A stretch of DNA of 64,000 nt from Caprella mutica. Taxonomy: Eukaryota > Arthropoda > Malacostraca > Amphipoda > Caprellidae. Positions 12,600-24,509 of this stretch are shown piece after piece; within the stretch, counting starts at the first letter, position 1; each line of letters begins with the position of its first letter. The stretch covers positions 1-64,000 of the forward strand of contig CANNZV010000271.1 in NCBI GenBank assembly GCA_947561585.1. The letters are read 5' to 3'. A program made the translations under genes and the position numbers. Below the pieces are notes generated by a model. It was not told the origin of the DNA, did no database searches, and saw only the letters and a list, made by a program, of their open reading frames with translations.

Positions 12600-13420
12600 A
12601 TTCCCGATGGTCACAATAACTACCTGTGATAGTCAAAACTGCTCGTGATGGTTGAACCAATTATATGTAATGGTTAAAACAACTACAGAACAAGGTTACA
12701 TCAACTACTTGTGTATGTTTCTCCAATCACTCCTATATGTTATACCAACTACTCGTGTAGGTTATACCAACTACTCGTGTAGGTTATACCAACTGCTTGG
12801 GTAGGTTATACCAACTACTCGTGTAGGTTATACCAACTACTCAAGTAGGTTACATTAACTACTCGTATAGGTGATATCAACTACTCATGTAGGATATATC
12901 AACTACTCGGTTAGGTTATATCAACTACTCGTGTTGGTTATATCAACTACTCGTGTAGGTTATACCAACTGCTTGTGTAGGTTATACCAACTACTCGTGT
13001 AGGTTATACTAACTGCTCGTGTAGGTTATACCAACTACTCAAGTAGGTTACATTAACTACTCGTATAGGTGATATCAACTACTCATGTAGGTTATATCAA
13101 CTACTCGGTTAGGTTATATCAACTGCTCGTGTTGGTTATATCAACTACTCGTGTAGGTTATACCAACTGCTTGTGTAGGTTATATCAACTACTCGTGTAG
13201 GTTATACTAACTACTCGTGTAGGTTATACCAACTACTCGTGTAGGTTATACCAACTACTCGTGTAGGTTACATTTACTACTCGTATAGGTGATATCAACT
13301 ACTCGTGTAGGTTATATCAACTACTCGGTTAGGTTATATCAACTACTCGTGTTGGTTATATCAACTACTCGTGTAGGTTATATCATCTTCTCGTGTTGGT
13401 TATATCAACTACTTGTAAAC
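12600..13420 (+). repeat. 22-bp minisatellite with 9-10 unit higher-order repeat
   Basis: The unit is GTTATACCAACTACTCGTGT plus AG (22 bp), present about 32 times in 12720-13420, with degenerate units back to 12600. Marked variants (AAGTAGGTTACATTAAC followed by CGTATAGGTGATATC) occur at 12843, 13041 and 13261. The spacings are 198 and 220 bp, exactly 9 and 10 units, so blocks of units were copied together. No ORF runs through it. Confidence 0.92.
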
Positions 13421-14056
13421 TAAGTAAATGTATATCAACTATTATAGTGTAGGTTGAAATATCGGTCTGGTTAGCAGTAGCCAGACTTTTTACAAGACTT
13501 TTTCAGTCACTATATTCACTATAAATTATAATCTCGAGTTAGGTCCCGGTATCAATTAGATTAGACTATTCATTTTCTAGGACCAAATCTAACATGTTCA
13601 CATTTATTTCCTACTTTTGCTTCTGTGATTTGCATACTATTTTAATTTTAAAAAATAATTGATCACCTAGACCTATCCTTGCTTTTTGAAATGTTTTCGA
13701 TCCTATGAATTGATATATCGTTATCAGTTGTAAATAAATAGATTAGATTGAATAAGTAATCTCATCAGGTCAGTTTATAAATAAGTAGTTAGATGACATA
13801 AATAACTTTACCTAGTGATAAATAGGTAGGCTAGATGAATTAATTAACCAGGCTAGATTACAAAAGTTGATCAATCTTTGATATGCTACAATTGTACTAT
13901 AACTTAATGAATAATAAATTAATGATAAAGCCTTTATCTTCTAAACCATATTTTAGTGCAATTCAACTTACTCATAGGCACTGATATTGAAATATGCTAA
14001 TTGAAATACCAAGGTCAAATTGAAAACGAAATATAAACATTTAAGTTTTAGATTTA
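13421..14056. other. Intergenic, probable 3' flank of the minus-strand gene
   Basis: AT-rich. The minus-strand candidate gene ends at 14057, and an AATAAA-type signal (ATAATAAATC on the minus strand) lies immediately after its stop, at about 14051-14057. Otherwise nothing recognised. Confidence 0.45.
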
Positions 14057-14754
14057 TTATTTAGAAGTACAATTTGAATTCTCGTCACTTTCTTCCACGA
14101 CTGTAGGTTGCCAATTCCTGAAATAAGAGATTCGTATATTAATATATATTGAATAGAAATTCACAGTATCGTTCATATACATTATCAATAACATCACCTA
14201 CTCTTTTTCCTTTTGTGATGAGATAGCGACAGCTTCGATATTCTTTTCATGTCTGGAATCCATAAAAGCATATGAAAAAGTAAGAGTTAAAAATATTGAA
14301 AATACATATTTAAAAATAATCTAATATTTTCAAATACTTACTTTGACCTAGCATAATTGTTCCTGAACCATTAAAAGGAATTGATCATCATCAATTCTTC
14401 ATCAAGATCTGAAAGTAGATTCAGAAAATATAGAAAACCATATATTAATAAAGAAATGAAAAGAATTATTAACTGAGAATTCTTTCATATAGGTAAATTA
14501 TTTATATTAAATGTTAAACTAATTATAAATCTTCAGATGCAGTATGAATTTAGCTCTAATAAATGCAATGGATTTTTCTAGCTAATCCTCATAATTTTGT
14601 TCATTATACACTCATAATGTAGACTTTAATTAAATACCAAGAAAGTATAATATATCAAAAGGCTCACCTCTGGTTGGAGTTCTCCCTGCTAAATCCCTGG
14701 ACGGTGTTCTCCTCCGACTACCTCCCTGGATGGAGTTCTCCCAGTCATAGGAAA
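14057..14754 (-). CDS. Candidate small multi-exon gene, 3' part only
   Basis: Four exon-like blocks on the minus strand have canonical splice borders: 14668-14754 (ends GAG|GTGAGC), 14342-14408 or a 21-base version 14342-14362 (ends AAA|GTAAGT), 14202-14252 (ends AGA|GTAGGT) and 14057-14117 (after CTTATTTCAG, ending in TAA). The last joints keep frame exactly: the 51-base exon ends two bases into a codon and the final exon supplies the third. The final peptide is hydrophilic and acidic, with HEKNIEAVAISSQ then NWQPTVVEESDENSN. With the long version of exon 2, a TAA lies in frame. With the 21-base version, the frame from the upstream exon stays open and reads a short repeat (ENSIQGG, ENTVQGF, RENSNQ). 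No 5' exon, start codon or family was recognised. Gene, alternative isoform or pseudogene cannot be separated here. Confidence 0.45.
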
Positions 14755-14759
14755 CTAGG

Positions 14760-15000
14760 GTCAAGTAGGTAAATTGCGGCACTTTAACTAACTGCGGTCT
14801 CTTATCTCAGAAACATTAATAACCATCATGGCTTCAAGGCACTCGTGAAATGAATAGAACCTATCATAAATTTAGCTTAAATTATGATGTTCAACAATTC
14901 AGTATATAGCTAAACTAATTTCAGAATGATTTTGAGACTCTCTTAATAGGGTCACAATTAGTAATTGAAGAACCGAATTTGGCTGTGTAACCCTACCTAT
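14760..15000. other. Upstream flank of the minus-strand gene
   Basis: No further exon could be defended. CTCTTATCTCAG at 14800-14811 is on the wrong strand for the neighbouring gene. Confidence 0.35.
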
Positions 15001-15010
15001 AGGTACACCA

Positions 15011-15164
15011 AGTTCCGAAATATCGGACGGCTCCACATTTTCGGACGCGTAAAAAAACTATATTAAATTACCTTTTATTTTAATTAGCTATTAGGTAGCT
15101 ATATACTATATTTCATACGTGACCGAAAATTTTAAATCGCCTGATAATTTGGAACTTACCCTAT
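15011..15164. repeat. Short foldback element
   Basis: About 50-base imperfect inverted arms: AAGTTCCGAAATATCGGACG on the left, and on the reverse of the right AAGTTCCAAATTATCAGGCG, each followed by an ATTTTCGG word. The right-end word GATAATTGGAACTTACCCTA recurs at 26343-26362, so the end is dispersed. Confidence 0.55.
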
Positions 15165-15639
15165 TCTGGGGACAGCGCAGTAACTGCCTAGCCTATGTAG
15201 AAGGTATTGACACTGAAAAAAAAAACAGCTAGGTAGGTATGATGCTTAAATAAGTTAACATATAATAATCTAGGGAAATTAGTTTGGATATCAGTTTACA
15301 AACTGGAAGGCAGTAATCAAAATTTATTATTATAAAAGTTATATACTGATAATCAGCTCTTCAAATAACTACCTATATAAAGCCACCAAACTATCAATCA
15401 CCAATATTTTAGAATATTTAGGCAGACATTTATCAATTTATTAATGGAATTAATTAATAATTAATAATCGATCGGCAGCGATAATACTATTTAATGCATA
15501 TAACGCTATTGTTTGCACTTGAACTAAAATGGTATTGAGGAGCGTTCACATTCAACACATAACACACTTGAAACAAGATTTGAACTGAAAAGTGTTATGC
15601 GAATAAATTAGCTTTGAAGAAAGCATAAGTTGCCACATA

Positions 15640-16220
15640 CTCATTTGATTGAACTCACACCTAAACTTAAAAAAAAAGTATCACTAACTCTCATAGTAAG
15701 TTAATTCATACACTGCAGAATACACTGGATTAACAGTCTTTGTGGGTTACTTTATAACACTATGTCATAGTTGTTTTAACTCTTACCTAAACTTACAAAA
15801 AAGTAGCGCCAACTCTCATAGTAAGTTAATTCATACACTGCAGAATACACTGGATTAACAGTCTTTGTGGGTTACTATAACACACTATGTCATAGTTGAT
15901 AACTCGCACCTAAACTTAAGAAAGTAGCGTCAACTCTCATAGTAAGTTAATTCATACACAGATACATTGAATTGACAATCTTTGTGAGTCACTTCAACAC
16001 ATTATGTCCTAGTTGTTTTAACATATGTTCAAACTCCCAAAATGTAACTCCAACTCTCATAGTAAGTTGATTCAATCCAAAAAATGATTTGAATTAACTA
16101 TGTTTGGTGACACACACGTCATAGTTGTTTTGACACACATGAAAACATGAATATAGTCAAACCAACTCACGTAATAAATTGATTCAAAGCATAAATTGTT
16201 GACCCATTAAATATGAGTAA
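15640..16220 (+). repeat. About 120-bp tandem repeat, five decaying copies
   Basis: The word AACTCTCATAGTAAGTT starts at 15686, 15811, 15932 and 16052, with a degenerate fifth copy (AACTCACGTAATAAATT) at 16164. Spacings are 125, 121, 120 and 112 bp. Each unit also carries TGGATTAACAGTCTTTGTG and ATGTCATAGTTG. Identity falls from left to right. No ORF. Confidence 0.9.
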
Positions 16221-17809
16221 ACTTTTTTCTCTGTGCAGGTGCTTTGAAATTTCATGCAAAATCATATAAGCTCCTTATGAAAATACGAGCAAAATTTCAA
16301 TAATGTGTGATTTTTACTTTTTCATGAAATTGAAGATTTAGATAACTTGTTCTCACCTACCATTAAATTTTGGCCACTTCTGTACATTTTTAAACAGACT
16401 ATTCATGTATACTGTTAGTTTTTTTAGTTATTTTTTTTTAAATGGTGGAATCTTCAAAGGTAGAATTTTCCACATTTGCCATTTGACGCTGGTGGAATGT
16501 TCCATGTTGGAATCTTCATGGGGGAACTTTCTGCGGTGGAATTTACCAGCCACGGAATCGATTCATCAAATTCATCAACAGATTTTCGTTTCGAAATTCT
16601 CTCTAAAAGTTCAACGAGAGTGTAATGTACACAGTTCGTTAAATGATTACTCTCAAATGTCTGAAATGATTACGAATAGAGCAATCGATTGATTACAATT
16701 CTTCTGTAGAAAGTGGTAGTTCAAACACAAAAATCATCAGCAGCTTCATTTCAAACAAGAAAAATATCTTCAAACTCTCGACAAAAATGTTCATTTATGT
16801 TTGTCTCGTTTTAAATGGAAGGGATTATTATTTCGAGGAACAAAACTGATTAACATTGCATTGAATTACTGTTAAATTACTAATATTATATTTTTGAAAG
16901 TTTTTTTTAATCAATAACACATATTTGTTAAAATAATTCCTTTTTCTTTATTTATGTTGAGTATATAGTTAATTATTATTACTAAATACACAGTCTAAAA
17001 AATCAACACCGATCTTCAACTTCCGATCGATAAATATAGTCAATGTTAGGAATATCATTTCGCTACGACGATGATGAATCGAAACATGTAATCGTAATTT
17101 ATCATAGAATGGAAATAATCGTAGTCTATCATCTTTCGTTGGACATTCCCAAAATGAAATCTTAACAATACTGTCTATAAATAAAATATTGTACATATTG
17201 CACAAATATTTTTAATAAAATCATAATTTATCGTATTGGAAAATTATAGGTTATCAAGCGATTTTAAACTTACGTTAGGGTATAGACATGGCTACCACAA
17301 TTCGATTGGACTTGGAGTAAATTAATTTAGATCTTGTAAATCTATCTTGTAATTAAATCTTCATAGAGTGTTATTATTCATAGGTATACGAACCACATCT
17401 ATTGTTACTACAAAGCAGCCAAACAATGTCTGTCTGTCCTCTATATAGCCTCTATTCAATGGGACTTAATTAGTATTGAGGTCGGGGCTAATTAGGAATT
17501 GGGCCAGGAAAGAACTGATATATTGAACCACTTGACACCTTAATGGAAATCGAACCTTAGTGAAAGACTGAAAGTATATATAAATCTAAAATTACAGAGG
17601 CTCTGAATGAAATGAGGAAGATGATTTTATAATTGATTAACTTATCTTTATTAGTTTAAATATCTTTACATAATGAATTAAATAAAAGTGTAGTCAGGTA
17701 AAATAATGGTTTCAATTTAATATTTGCACTGTACAGTAGAACTCCTGTACTATGAGCAGTTGATTTGTTCATAACAGAGGATCGTTTGTATCTGAAAATA
17801 ACTTGCTTG
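16221..17809. other. Intergenic, no gene seen
   Basis: 16440-16555 holds scattered GGTGGAAT/GTGGAATCTTC words related to the inverted minisatellite at 34047-34884. The 95-codon frame at 16405 and the 78-codon minus frame at 16969-17205 have no recognisable domain. The rest is AT-rich. Confidence 0.45.
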
Positions 17810-18217
17810 AAATAGTTTCTCGTGTTATTAATCATAGAAAATTACAACAGCTTTGGAAAAAAATTGAGTCTCGTTATTAGATAATGAAACAACTATGGAT
17901 AAATTCTATTGTTTAGATTAGTTCGACCATTTGTAACACTACTTCTTTGGCCTTTGAACAACCTGCAAGTAAACGCTATCAAATGACTTGCAAATCCAGT
18001 TTTGTATCTGAATTACTTAACCATAAAAAAATTCCTTGGAAGCGTTGCATAAAAAATATAAAAAAACATTAAAAACTGAGGGAGTTCACAACTCAGAAAG
18101 TATGCTGTATATGAGATCTACTATGTACAAATGAATATTTGATAATTCCTACATATAACAGTTACACTAAATATCCCGGTAAATTAGATTGATGATATAT
18201 TGTTGCATCACTGAATT
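17810..18217 (+). repeat. Tandem duplication copy 1, left part
   Basis: Near-identical (about ten differences in 405 bases by eye) to 29242-29650, from AAATAGTTTCTCGTG to GCATCACTGAATT. It stops abruptly at AATT, where the 10-kb element begins. The remainder of this copy resumes at 28309. Confidence 0.93.
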
Positions 18218-18525
18218 GGAGGGTTGAGAGGTAAAGTTGGGTAACTACGATCCTATCAGAACTAACCATACTTTACCTCGCACGTCTAATCTTATATTTA
18301 CTGAACGGTAAAGTTGGGTAACTCCTGGTAGGTTATACACTCATTTCGCGCATTTAGTGAGTGGTAAACTCGAGTGTGGAGTTACCTACCTTTACCTCAA
18401 CACCAAATGCTGTGTGCAGTGAAAGGCACACTTGGGTGAGTTTATACGCAACTGTGCTTCTAAACAGTATTGTCCTTACGGTGAGAGGTAAAGTCGTGAA
18501 ACAACGAACCCAACTATGCATTTTA
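18218..18525 (+). repeat. 5' subterminal hairpin array of the 10-kb element
   Basis: Variants of GGTAAAGTTGGGTAACT at about 18229, 18308, 18360 and 18485, each followed by a more or less inverted partner (for example GGAGTTACCTACCTTTACC at about 18378-18396). Together they form four or five imperfect stem-loops spaced roughly 60-80 bp apart. The same consensus builds the other end. Confidence 0.75.
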
Positions 18526-18529
18526 CAGG

Positions 18530-19965
18530 TCTAGTTGATCCAAATGAAATAATATTTGATCCAAGATAATATCAATATTATCCAAGTGAATTTGAATTTG
18601 CTCAATGTGAAATTGAATTTGATCTTTATGCAATTGAATTTGATCCATGTGAAATAATACTTGATCCAAGTGAAATAATATTTGATGCAAGTTAAATATT
18701 ATTTGATGCAAGTGAAATAATATTTGATGCAAGTGAAATAATATTTGATCCAAGCGAAATAATATTTGATCCAAGTGAAATAATATTTGATCCAAGTGAG
18801 ATAATATTTGATGCAAGTGAAATAATATTTGATGCAAGTGAAATAATACTTGATGCAAGTGAAATAATATTTGATCCAAGCGAAATAATATTTGATCCAA
18901 GTGAAATAATATTTGATCCAAGTGAGATAATATTTGATGCAAGTGAAATATTTAATGCAAGTGAAATAATATTTGATGCAAGTGAAATAATATTTGATGC
19001 AAGTGAAGTAATATTTGATGCAAGTGAGATAATATTTGATGCAAGTGAAATAATATATTTGATCCAAGTGAGATAATATTTGATGCAAGTGAAATATTTG
19101 ATGCAAGTGAAATAATATTTGATGCAAGTGAAATAATATTTGATCCAAGAGAGATAATATTTGATGCAAGTGAAATATTTGATGCAAGTGAAATAATATT
19201 TGATGCAAGTGAAATAATATTTGATGCAAGTGAAATAATATTTGATGCAAGTGAAATAATATTTGATGCAAGTGAAATAATATTTGATGCAAGTGAAATA
19301 ATATTTGATCCTAGTGAGATAATATTTGATGCAAGTAAAATATTTGATGCAAGTGAAATAATATTTGATGCAAGTGAAATAATATTTGATGCAAGTGAAA
19401 TAATATTTGATGCAAGTGAAATAATATTTGATGCAAGTGAAATAATATTTGATGCAAGTGAAATAATATTTGATGCAAGTGAAATAATATTTGATGCAAG
19501 TGAAATAATATTTGATGCAAGTGAAATAATATTTGATGCAAGTGAAATAATATTTGATCCTAGTGAGATAATATTTGATGCAAGTAAAATATTTGATGCA
19601 AGTGAAATAATATTTGATGCAAGTGAAATAATAATTGATGCAAGTGTAATAATATTTGATGCAAGTGAAATAATATTTGATGCAAGTGAAATAATATTTG
19701 ATGCAAGTGAAATAATATTTGATGCAAGTGAAATAATATTTGATGCAAGTGAAATAATATTTGATGCAAGTGGAATAATATTTGATGCAAGTCATAATAA
19801 TTTTTGATGCAAGTGAAATAATATTTGATGCAAGTGAAATAATATTTGATGCAAGTGAAATAATATTTGATGCAAGTGAAATAATATTTGATGCAAGTGA
19901 AATAATATTTGATGCAAGTGAAATAATATTTGATGCAAGTGAAATAATATTCGATCTAACAGAAT
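18530..19965 (+). repeat. 21-bp minisatellite (ATAATATTTGATGCAAGTGAA)
   Basis: About 68 units, first as GATCCAAGTGAA variants and then as the GATGCAAGTGAA form. Some units lack three bases (GAAATATTTGATGCAAG), so length stays a multiple of three. Two near-identical blocks of about 249 bp lie at 19311-19541 and 19560-19790. The length multiple keeps several frames open on both strands, with peptides like HLHQILF, TCIKYYF and FDASEII. These are not genes. Confidence 0.95.
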
Positions 19966-20059
19966 TTATCGATTATTTTATCATTCCGATACCTACCTTA
20001 CATTTTGTGTCTTACAAGAAAAAAGTAACGCTTTTAACATTTAATATATAAAAAATATA

Positions 20060-20347
20060 ATTTATGAGAGATTATGATTGGCCACCATAATCTCTCATTG
20101 CTCACCGTAATCCTTCATTGCCCACCATAATCATTCATTGCCCACAATAATCCTTCATTGCCCACCATAATCATTCAATGCCCACAATAATCTTTCATTA
20201 CCCACCATGATCTTTCATTGCCAACCATAATATTTCATTGCCCACCATAATCTTTCTTTGTCCACTATAATCCTTCATTACCCACTACAATCCTTCATTA
20301 TCTACCATAATCTCTCATTGCCCACCATAATCTTACATTGCCAACTA
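20060..20347 (+). repeat. About 20-bp minisatellite (CCCACCATAATCTTTCATTG)
   Basis: About 14 diverged units reading CATTGCCCACCATAATC. It follows the previous array after 90 bp. Confidence 0.88.
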
Positions 20348-20790
20348 TACGGGGTGACCCACAAAAAAGTCTAACCAGCTATAAATGCGTATATTTCAAC
20401 AACTATTGAAGGTACAGTTAAAACAGATTTATTCCTAGGTCTTAAGACTATTCATATAACTAATCCTTTTATGAATTATTGATAATATGAAGAAATGTAT
20501 TTGAGTATAAAAAAGAAGACAAAATCAATTTTGTTCAGCAACTCCTTTTAAAAAAATGAAAAGTTTATATTATAATAAATGGATGAAATATCTTTTAATC
20601 TTCAATTTTCGAGATTGAATATCTCGTAAACCTAGAAATGAATCTGTTATATTAACTTCCTTTTTGTACTGAAATACATTTCTCCTCATTTACAATATTT
20701 TATAAAGAGAATAGTTATATTCAAGTTCATCTAAATGTAATTTAATCTGGACATATGAGATGAATTTGTTTACCTTTTTAAATAATCATA
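20348..20790. other. Unique sequence with a mariner-end-like start
   Basis: ACGGGGTGACCCACAAAAAAG at 20349 resembles the outer end of Tc1/mariner-type elements (ACAGGGTG...). No matching inverted end or transposase is seen, so it may be a solo end. Confidence 0.3.
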
Positions 20791-20794
20791 TTTT

Positions 20795-20880
20795 TCGGCG
20801 AAAGTGTCGTTCGGCGAATGTGTCGTGCGGCGAATGTGTTTTCGGCGAATTTGTTTTCGGCGAATGTGTTTTTGGCAAAT
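20795..20880 (+). repeat. Short CGGCGAATGTGT minisatellite
   Basis: Five copies of a 15-18 base unit, TTCGGCGAATGTGTT with variants. GC-richer than its surroundings. Confidence 0.85.
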
Positions 20881-20934
20881 TGACCGGTCACCGACATAAC
20901 ACCAGCCAAATCACTGCCATTGCAATGAATTATT

Positions 20935-21165
20935 GTCATTACAGTGTCTGGTAGTCATTGCAGTGTCTGGTAGTCATTGCAGTGACTGATAGTCATTGCA
21001 GTGAGTGGTAGTCATTGCAGTGACTGGTAGTCATTGCAGTGACTGGTAGTCATTGCAGTGACTGGTAGTCATTGCAGTGACTGGTAGTCATTGCAGTGAG
21101 TGGTAGTCATTGCAGTGATTGTCAGTACTTGCAGTGACTGGTAGTCACTGCAGTGATTATAGTAT
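20935..21165 (+). repeat. 19-bp minisatellite (GTCATTGCAGTGACTGGTA)
   Basis: About 12 copies. The core CATTGCAGTG is nearly self-complementary (CACTGCAATG), so units can pair with each other. Confidence 0.92.
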
Positions 21166-21424
21166 GCAGATATTAATATTTTTTCAATTAAGCAGCATAA
21201 CATCATTACAACGTCACATTGTCTGACGTCATGTATGATATTTACCGCAGCTTAAAAAAATCGCTCCTTTGCGGCGTGCCTTACAACTAACATGATTATT
21301 AAAATAGAATACTGTGTAAAAGAATCAATAAACAGTGAAAGCATGACCGTTAGCGGTAAAAATAACAATTGGTAACAGTTACTTCTGATATATTACAATC
21401 TATAGAATATACATTATATATTCG

Positions 21425-21545
21425 ATTGACAAACGTTTCGTCGACAAACTTTTCTTTGACAGACGTTCCGTCAACATACGTTCGGTCGACAGACGTTTCG
21501 TCGACAGACGTTTCGTTGACAAGACGATTCGTCGACAAATTTTCG
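21425..21545 (+). repeat. 18-bp minisatellite with GTCGACA core
   Basis: About seven copies of GACAGACGTTTCGTC with a self-complementary GTCGAC core. The peptide frame VDETSVDETSVD on the minus strand is a by-product. Confidence 0.88.
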
Positions 21546-23240
21546 TGAAGGGGATAATAACTGCAGCCCAGATTCATAGTTCTAACGAAAGTAGTCAAAA
21601 TAGCGCCCAAAAAAGTTTTATAGCTCTAAAAAAGAGTTTTAAAGTCGGTATAAAAAGTTTTTATAATAGCAGAGTGTGTCCTTAAATTGATGCATTTCAT
21701 TTCTTTTATCCTCATTATAGAAATTTTTTGGAAAAAAAATATTCACAGTACCCAGTTAAATTTTGGTGCAGTATAGCGGACGTTTTGCTGTAGTTTATGG
21801 CAGTCTCAGCATTTCTAAGCAGCGCTCAGCAGATAATCTCAGCTTGCTACAAATGTTAACCGCAACCTATGGAGCCCACGGCAGTATAAGGACGAGATAA
21901 TCTGCGGAGGTTTGACGCGTTATCATCTGCCGAAAACTCTGGAGAACAGAGCATAGAAAATCTTCTGAGTTTATAGTCGATAATATTGGCTAAAATCTCC
22001 AGAGATTGAAGCACCACATTATTCATCAATCATAATCCAAAAATTAATTTGAACAAAAATACAACTTGACATTGGCCTTAGTTTAATAAGTTTACTCCAA
22101 TATGTATATATAGTATATAGTGCATACAGTATACTGCATATATATATAGTTAGTATAGAAAATTAATTTGGTTCATTTATCAACAATTCAATATTATAAG
22201 TTAAATAATTGCAAAAACTAACCAGTTAAAATTATATACTTATATCATTATAACATTAATCATGTATTTGTTCTTCATCCCCAACATTTAAATAGGTATA
22301 TTGGAATACAAGAATACCAAATAACACGAAATTATTATTGAAAAAATCGGCCATTCTTAATAATTATTCAAAGATAAAATCATTTCCATGCTGAAATTAT
22401 CAAAAACAGGGTTGCAAAACAAAATATATAGAACTATTATTTTGTACGTTCTAAAGAAAAATATCGGATTTTTTTATTGAGAACCATTGAACGTATTTTG
22501 AATAGTTTCTAGTTTAAAATAAGGTTCTGTGGTGATTTAATGTTTTAAGTTATTAATTTATTGATGAAATTGAAATAGTGTATCTATCATGTGTAAAATA
22601 TTTAAGAGTTCAGTGGTTATTGTATCCAATTAGAAAAAATAGCAATGCTAGGCTATATAATATAGCCTAGCTAATTTGTCCTTTTTTTGGTTTATCGCCC
22701 TGGTTGAAATTCACTACCTACCTAGGTGCCTACTCATGACACCTGTTTTCTACCAAACAATAAATGATTTTCCACCTAGCTATGTATAATGTAATAGCAC
22801 ATATCAGGAAATGCACTGTAACTTGTACTCTAAGTAGCACATAGGCCTATCGGAATAGGCCTGTGTCCCAGTTACTCCCACTGTGACATATCTATGTACC
22901 CACAGGCAGTTAACAGGCGACTCAAGTTATAGAGTACTACCGATTTCAGTTAAGCAAATTAGTTGGCTTCTATTTTAAATGGTCCACTCGTCAAGACACT
23001 CTGATAGCTATATACCTTTGCCATGTTTCAAAGTGTGCACTGTGGACAAAGTCGCCAGTATAGCCTATATTGATACGTATCTAAAAGATGAGCGGCGCAC
23101 AAGATCACGACGCACCCACCATACGTTCTACTAGATAGGTAGATTGAAAGATGATTTATGATACCTATATATAGAAATGTAGTGAAATTGATATTTGTTG
23201 TTTCAAATTTATGACTGATGCTACCTGAATGATCTGAATC
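21546..23240. other. Interior of the 10-kb element, no gene seen
   Basis: AT-rich sequence with a somewhat GC-richer patch at 21760-21970 containing CAGCGCTCAGCAG-type words. No ORF, exon or repeat that I can support. Confidence 0.45.
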
Positions 23241-23244
23241 CACA

Positions 23245-23780
23245 ACCAGTCTGTATTTGGCTTACAAAATTCCAATTACTTTTCCAAAAAGCTGAAAAAA
23301 AAATCAGAAAAATACATACCTACCTACCTATTTCATGATAGCTATTTGAATGAGCCACCAACATTTTTTTTATTTACCTAGCCACCAAAAATAGAAAAAT
23401 AATGGTAACATAGGAAGGAATAGCTAAAATCCACAGACTTTACTAAAATATTATTTTCGAAGGGGAAAAATTCCACTGACAAGTGGGTGGAATTTACCAT
23501 GAAATACATTCTGGGCATTAACCAGTCTGTATTTGATGCACAAAATTCCACTGACTTTTTCAAAAAGTTGAAAAAATCCATCACAAATTTTCATTAATTT
23601 GGCTGATCCAGCAACTTTTTCCCAATCAATCCACCGAAAATTAATGGTAACATATGATTATAGGAATAAATGGCTATAGAAATCCACTGACATCGTCAGA
23701 ATATTATTTTCAAAGGGCAAAAAATTCCACCAACATGTCGGTGAAAATTACCACGAGATACAGACTTGGGCATTAATTGA
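23245..23780 (+). repeat. About 250-bp tandem duplication, two diverged copies
   Basis: ACCAGTCTGTATTTG starts at 23245 and 23521; AATGGTAACATA starts at 23401 and 23643; the segment with ATTCCAC...GTGG.G..AATTACCA occurs in both. The offsets of 276 and 242 bp show indels between copies. Confidence 0.75.
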
Positions 23781-24104
23781 GTCAGGGAGATAGATATTCG
23801 CTCGAGTCTTGACTGACGATTAGGTATATTAATTTTCTTGAATAGTTTTGAATTCATTCCTAACTATCCAGAATGCAGGAACTGGTAAAGTGTTCTCCAA
23901 GATATCCTACATTTTGACTTCTGTTCCCAGTAAAATACATGTAAATATAGGAGGAAATTATGGAATGTTTGCACAGAAAATTTTAAAAATGTGACAATGT
24001 CCCATTCTACAGACTTGCTAGTACCTATACAATAATACAAGCTATATCTATTTACCTGAATTTTACTTCGATCATAAAAAGAGATATCTGTATTATTGTA
24101 TGTA

Positions 24105-24360
24105 TACAAAGTATGCCAGTTAATGCCAATTAATTGACCCTCAGCCTTACATAATAAGTTACATTTGTAAAGGTCAAAACTCAGAATATGTCTAATGGGC
24201 TTAACGTTTTGATTTAATTTAATTCCTATGTTCCCATGTTAATTTGGCCTGAAATTTTAAGAAAAGAGCCAAAATTGACATGTCTCAGAATCTTTAAATT
24301 TTGGCTCGAAATTGGCCTACAATCTGCCAGACTCTTGAACATGGCATGATGATGATTATT
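24105..24360 (+). repeat. Segmental duplication, copy 1
   Basis: Matches 25590-25806 in order: GTATG.CAGTT, CCAATTAATTG, AGGTCAAAA.TCAGA, TTCCTATGTTCCCATGTTAATTT and GAACATGGC. Both copies sit just before arrays of the same TTTGACGGAGGTCAC unit, so flank and array duplicated together. Confidence 0.75.
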
Positions 24361-24509
24361 CAGATTATATAAGATGCATCTTGACAGTTTCAATATATTT
24401 AGGTACCTATTCTCATGTGAATTTTGGCATTAGCTATATTTAGAGACAACATAGTTTTTAAAAAATTTAGATAAATGGAGCATTCAAATTGGGTTACTTT
24501 CGCTATAAA

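Noticed and set aside
12600..13420. Possible CRISPR array
   Set aside because: Regular repeats but no unique spacers; a eukaryotic 22-bp minisatellite.
16405..16692. 95-codon plus-strand frame
   Set aside because: Crosses degenerate GGTGGAAT repeat words; no recognisable domain or splice signals.
18692..19795. 367-codon open frame on the minus strand (and 197-, 139-, 76- and 89-codon frames nearby)
   Set aside because: All are pure translations of the 21-bp minisatellite; several frames are open only because unit lengths are multiples of three.
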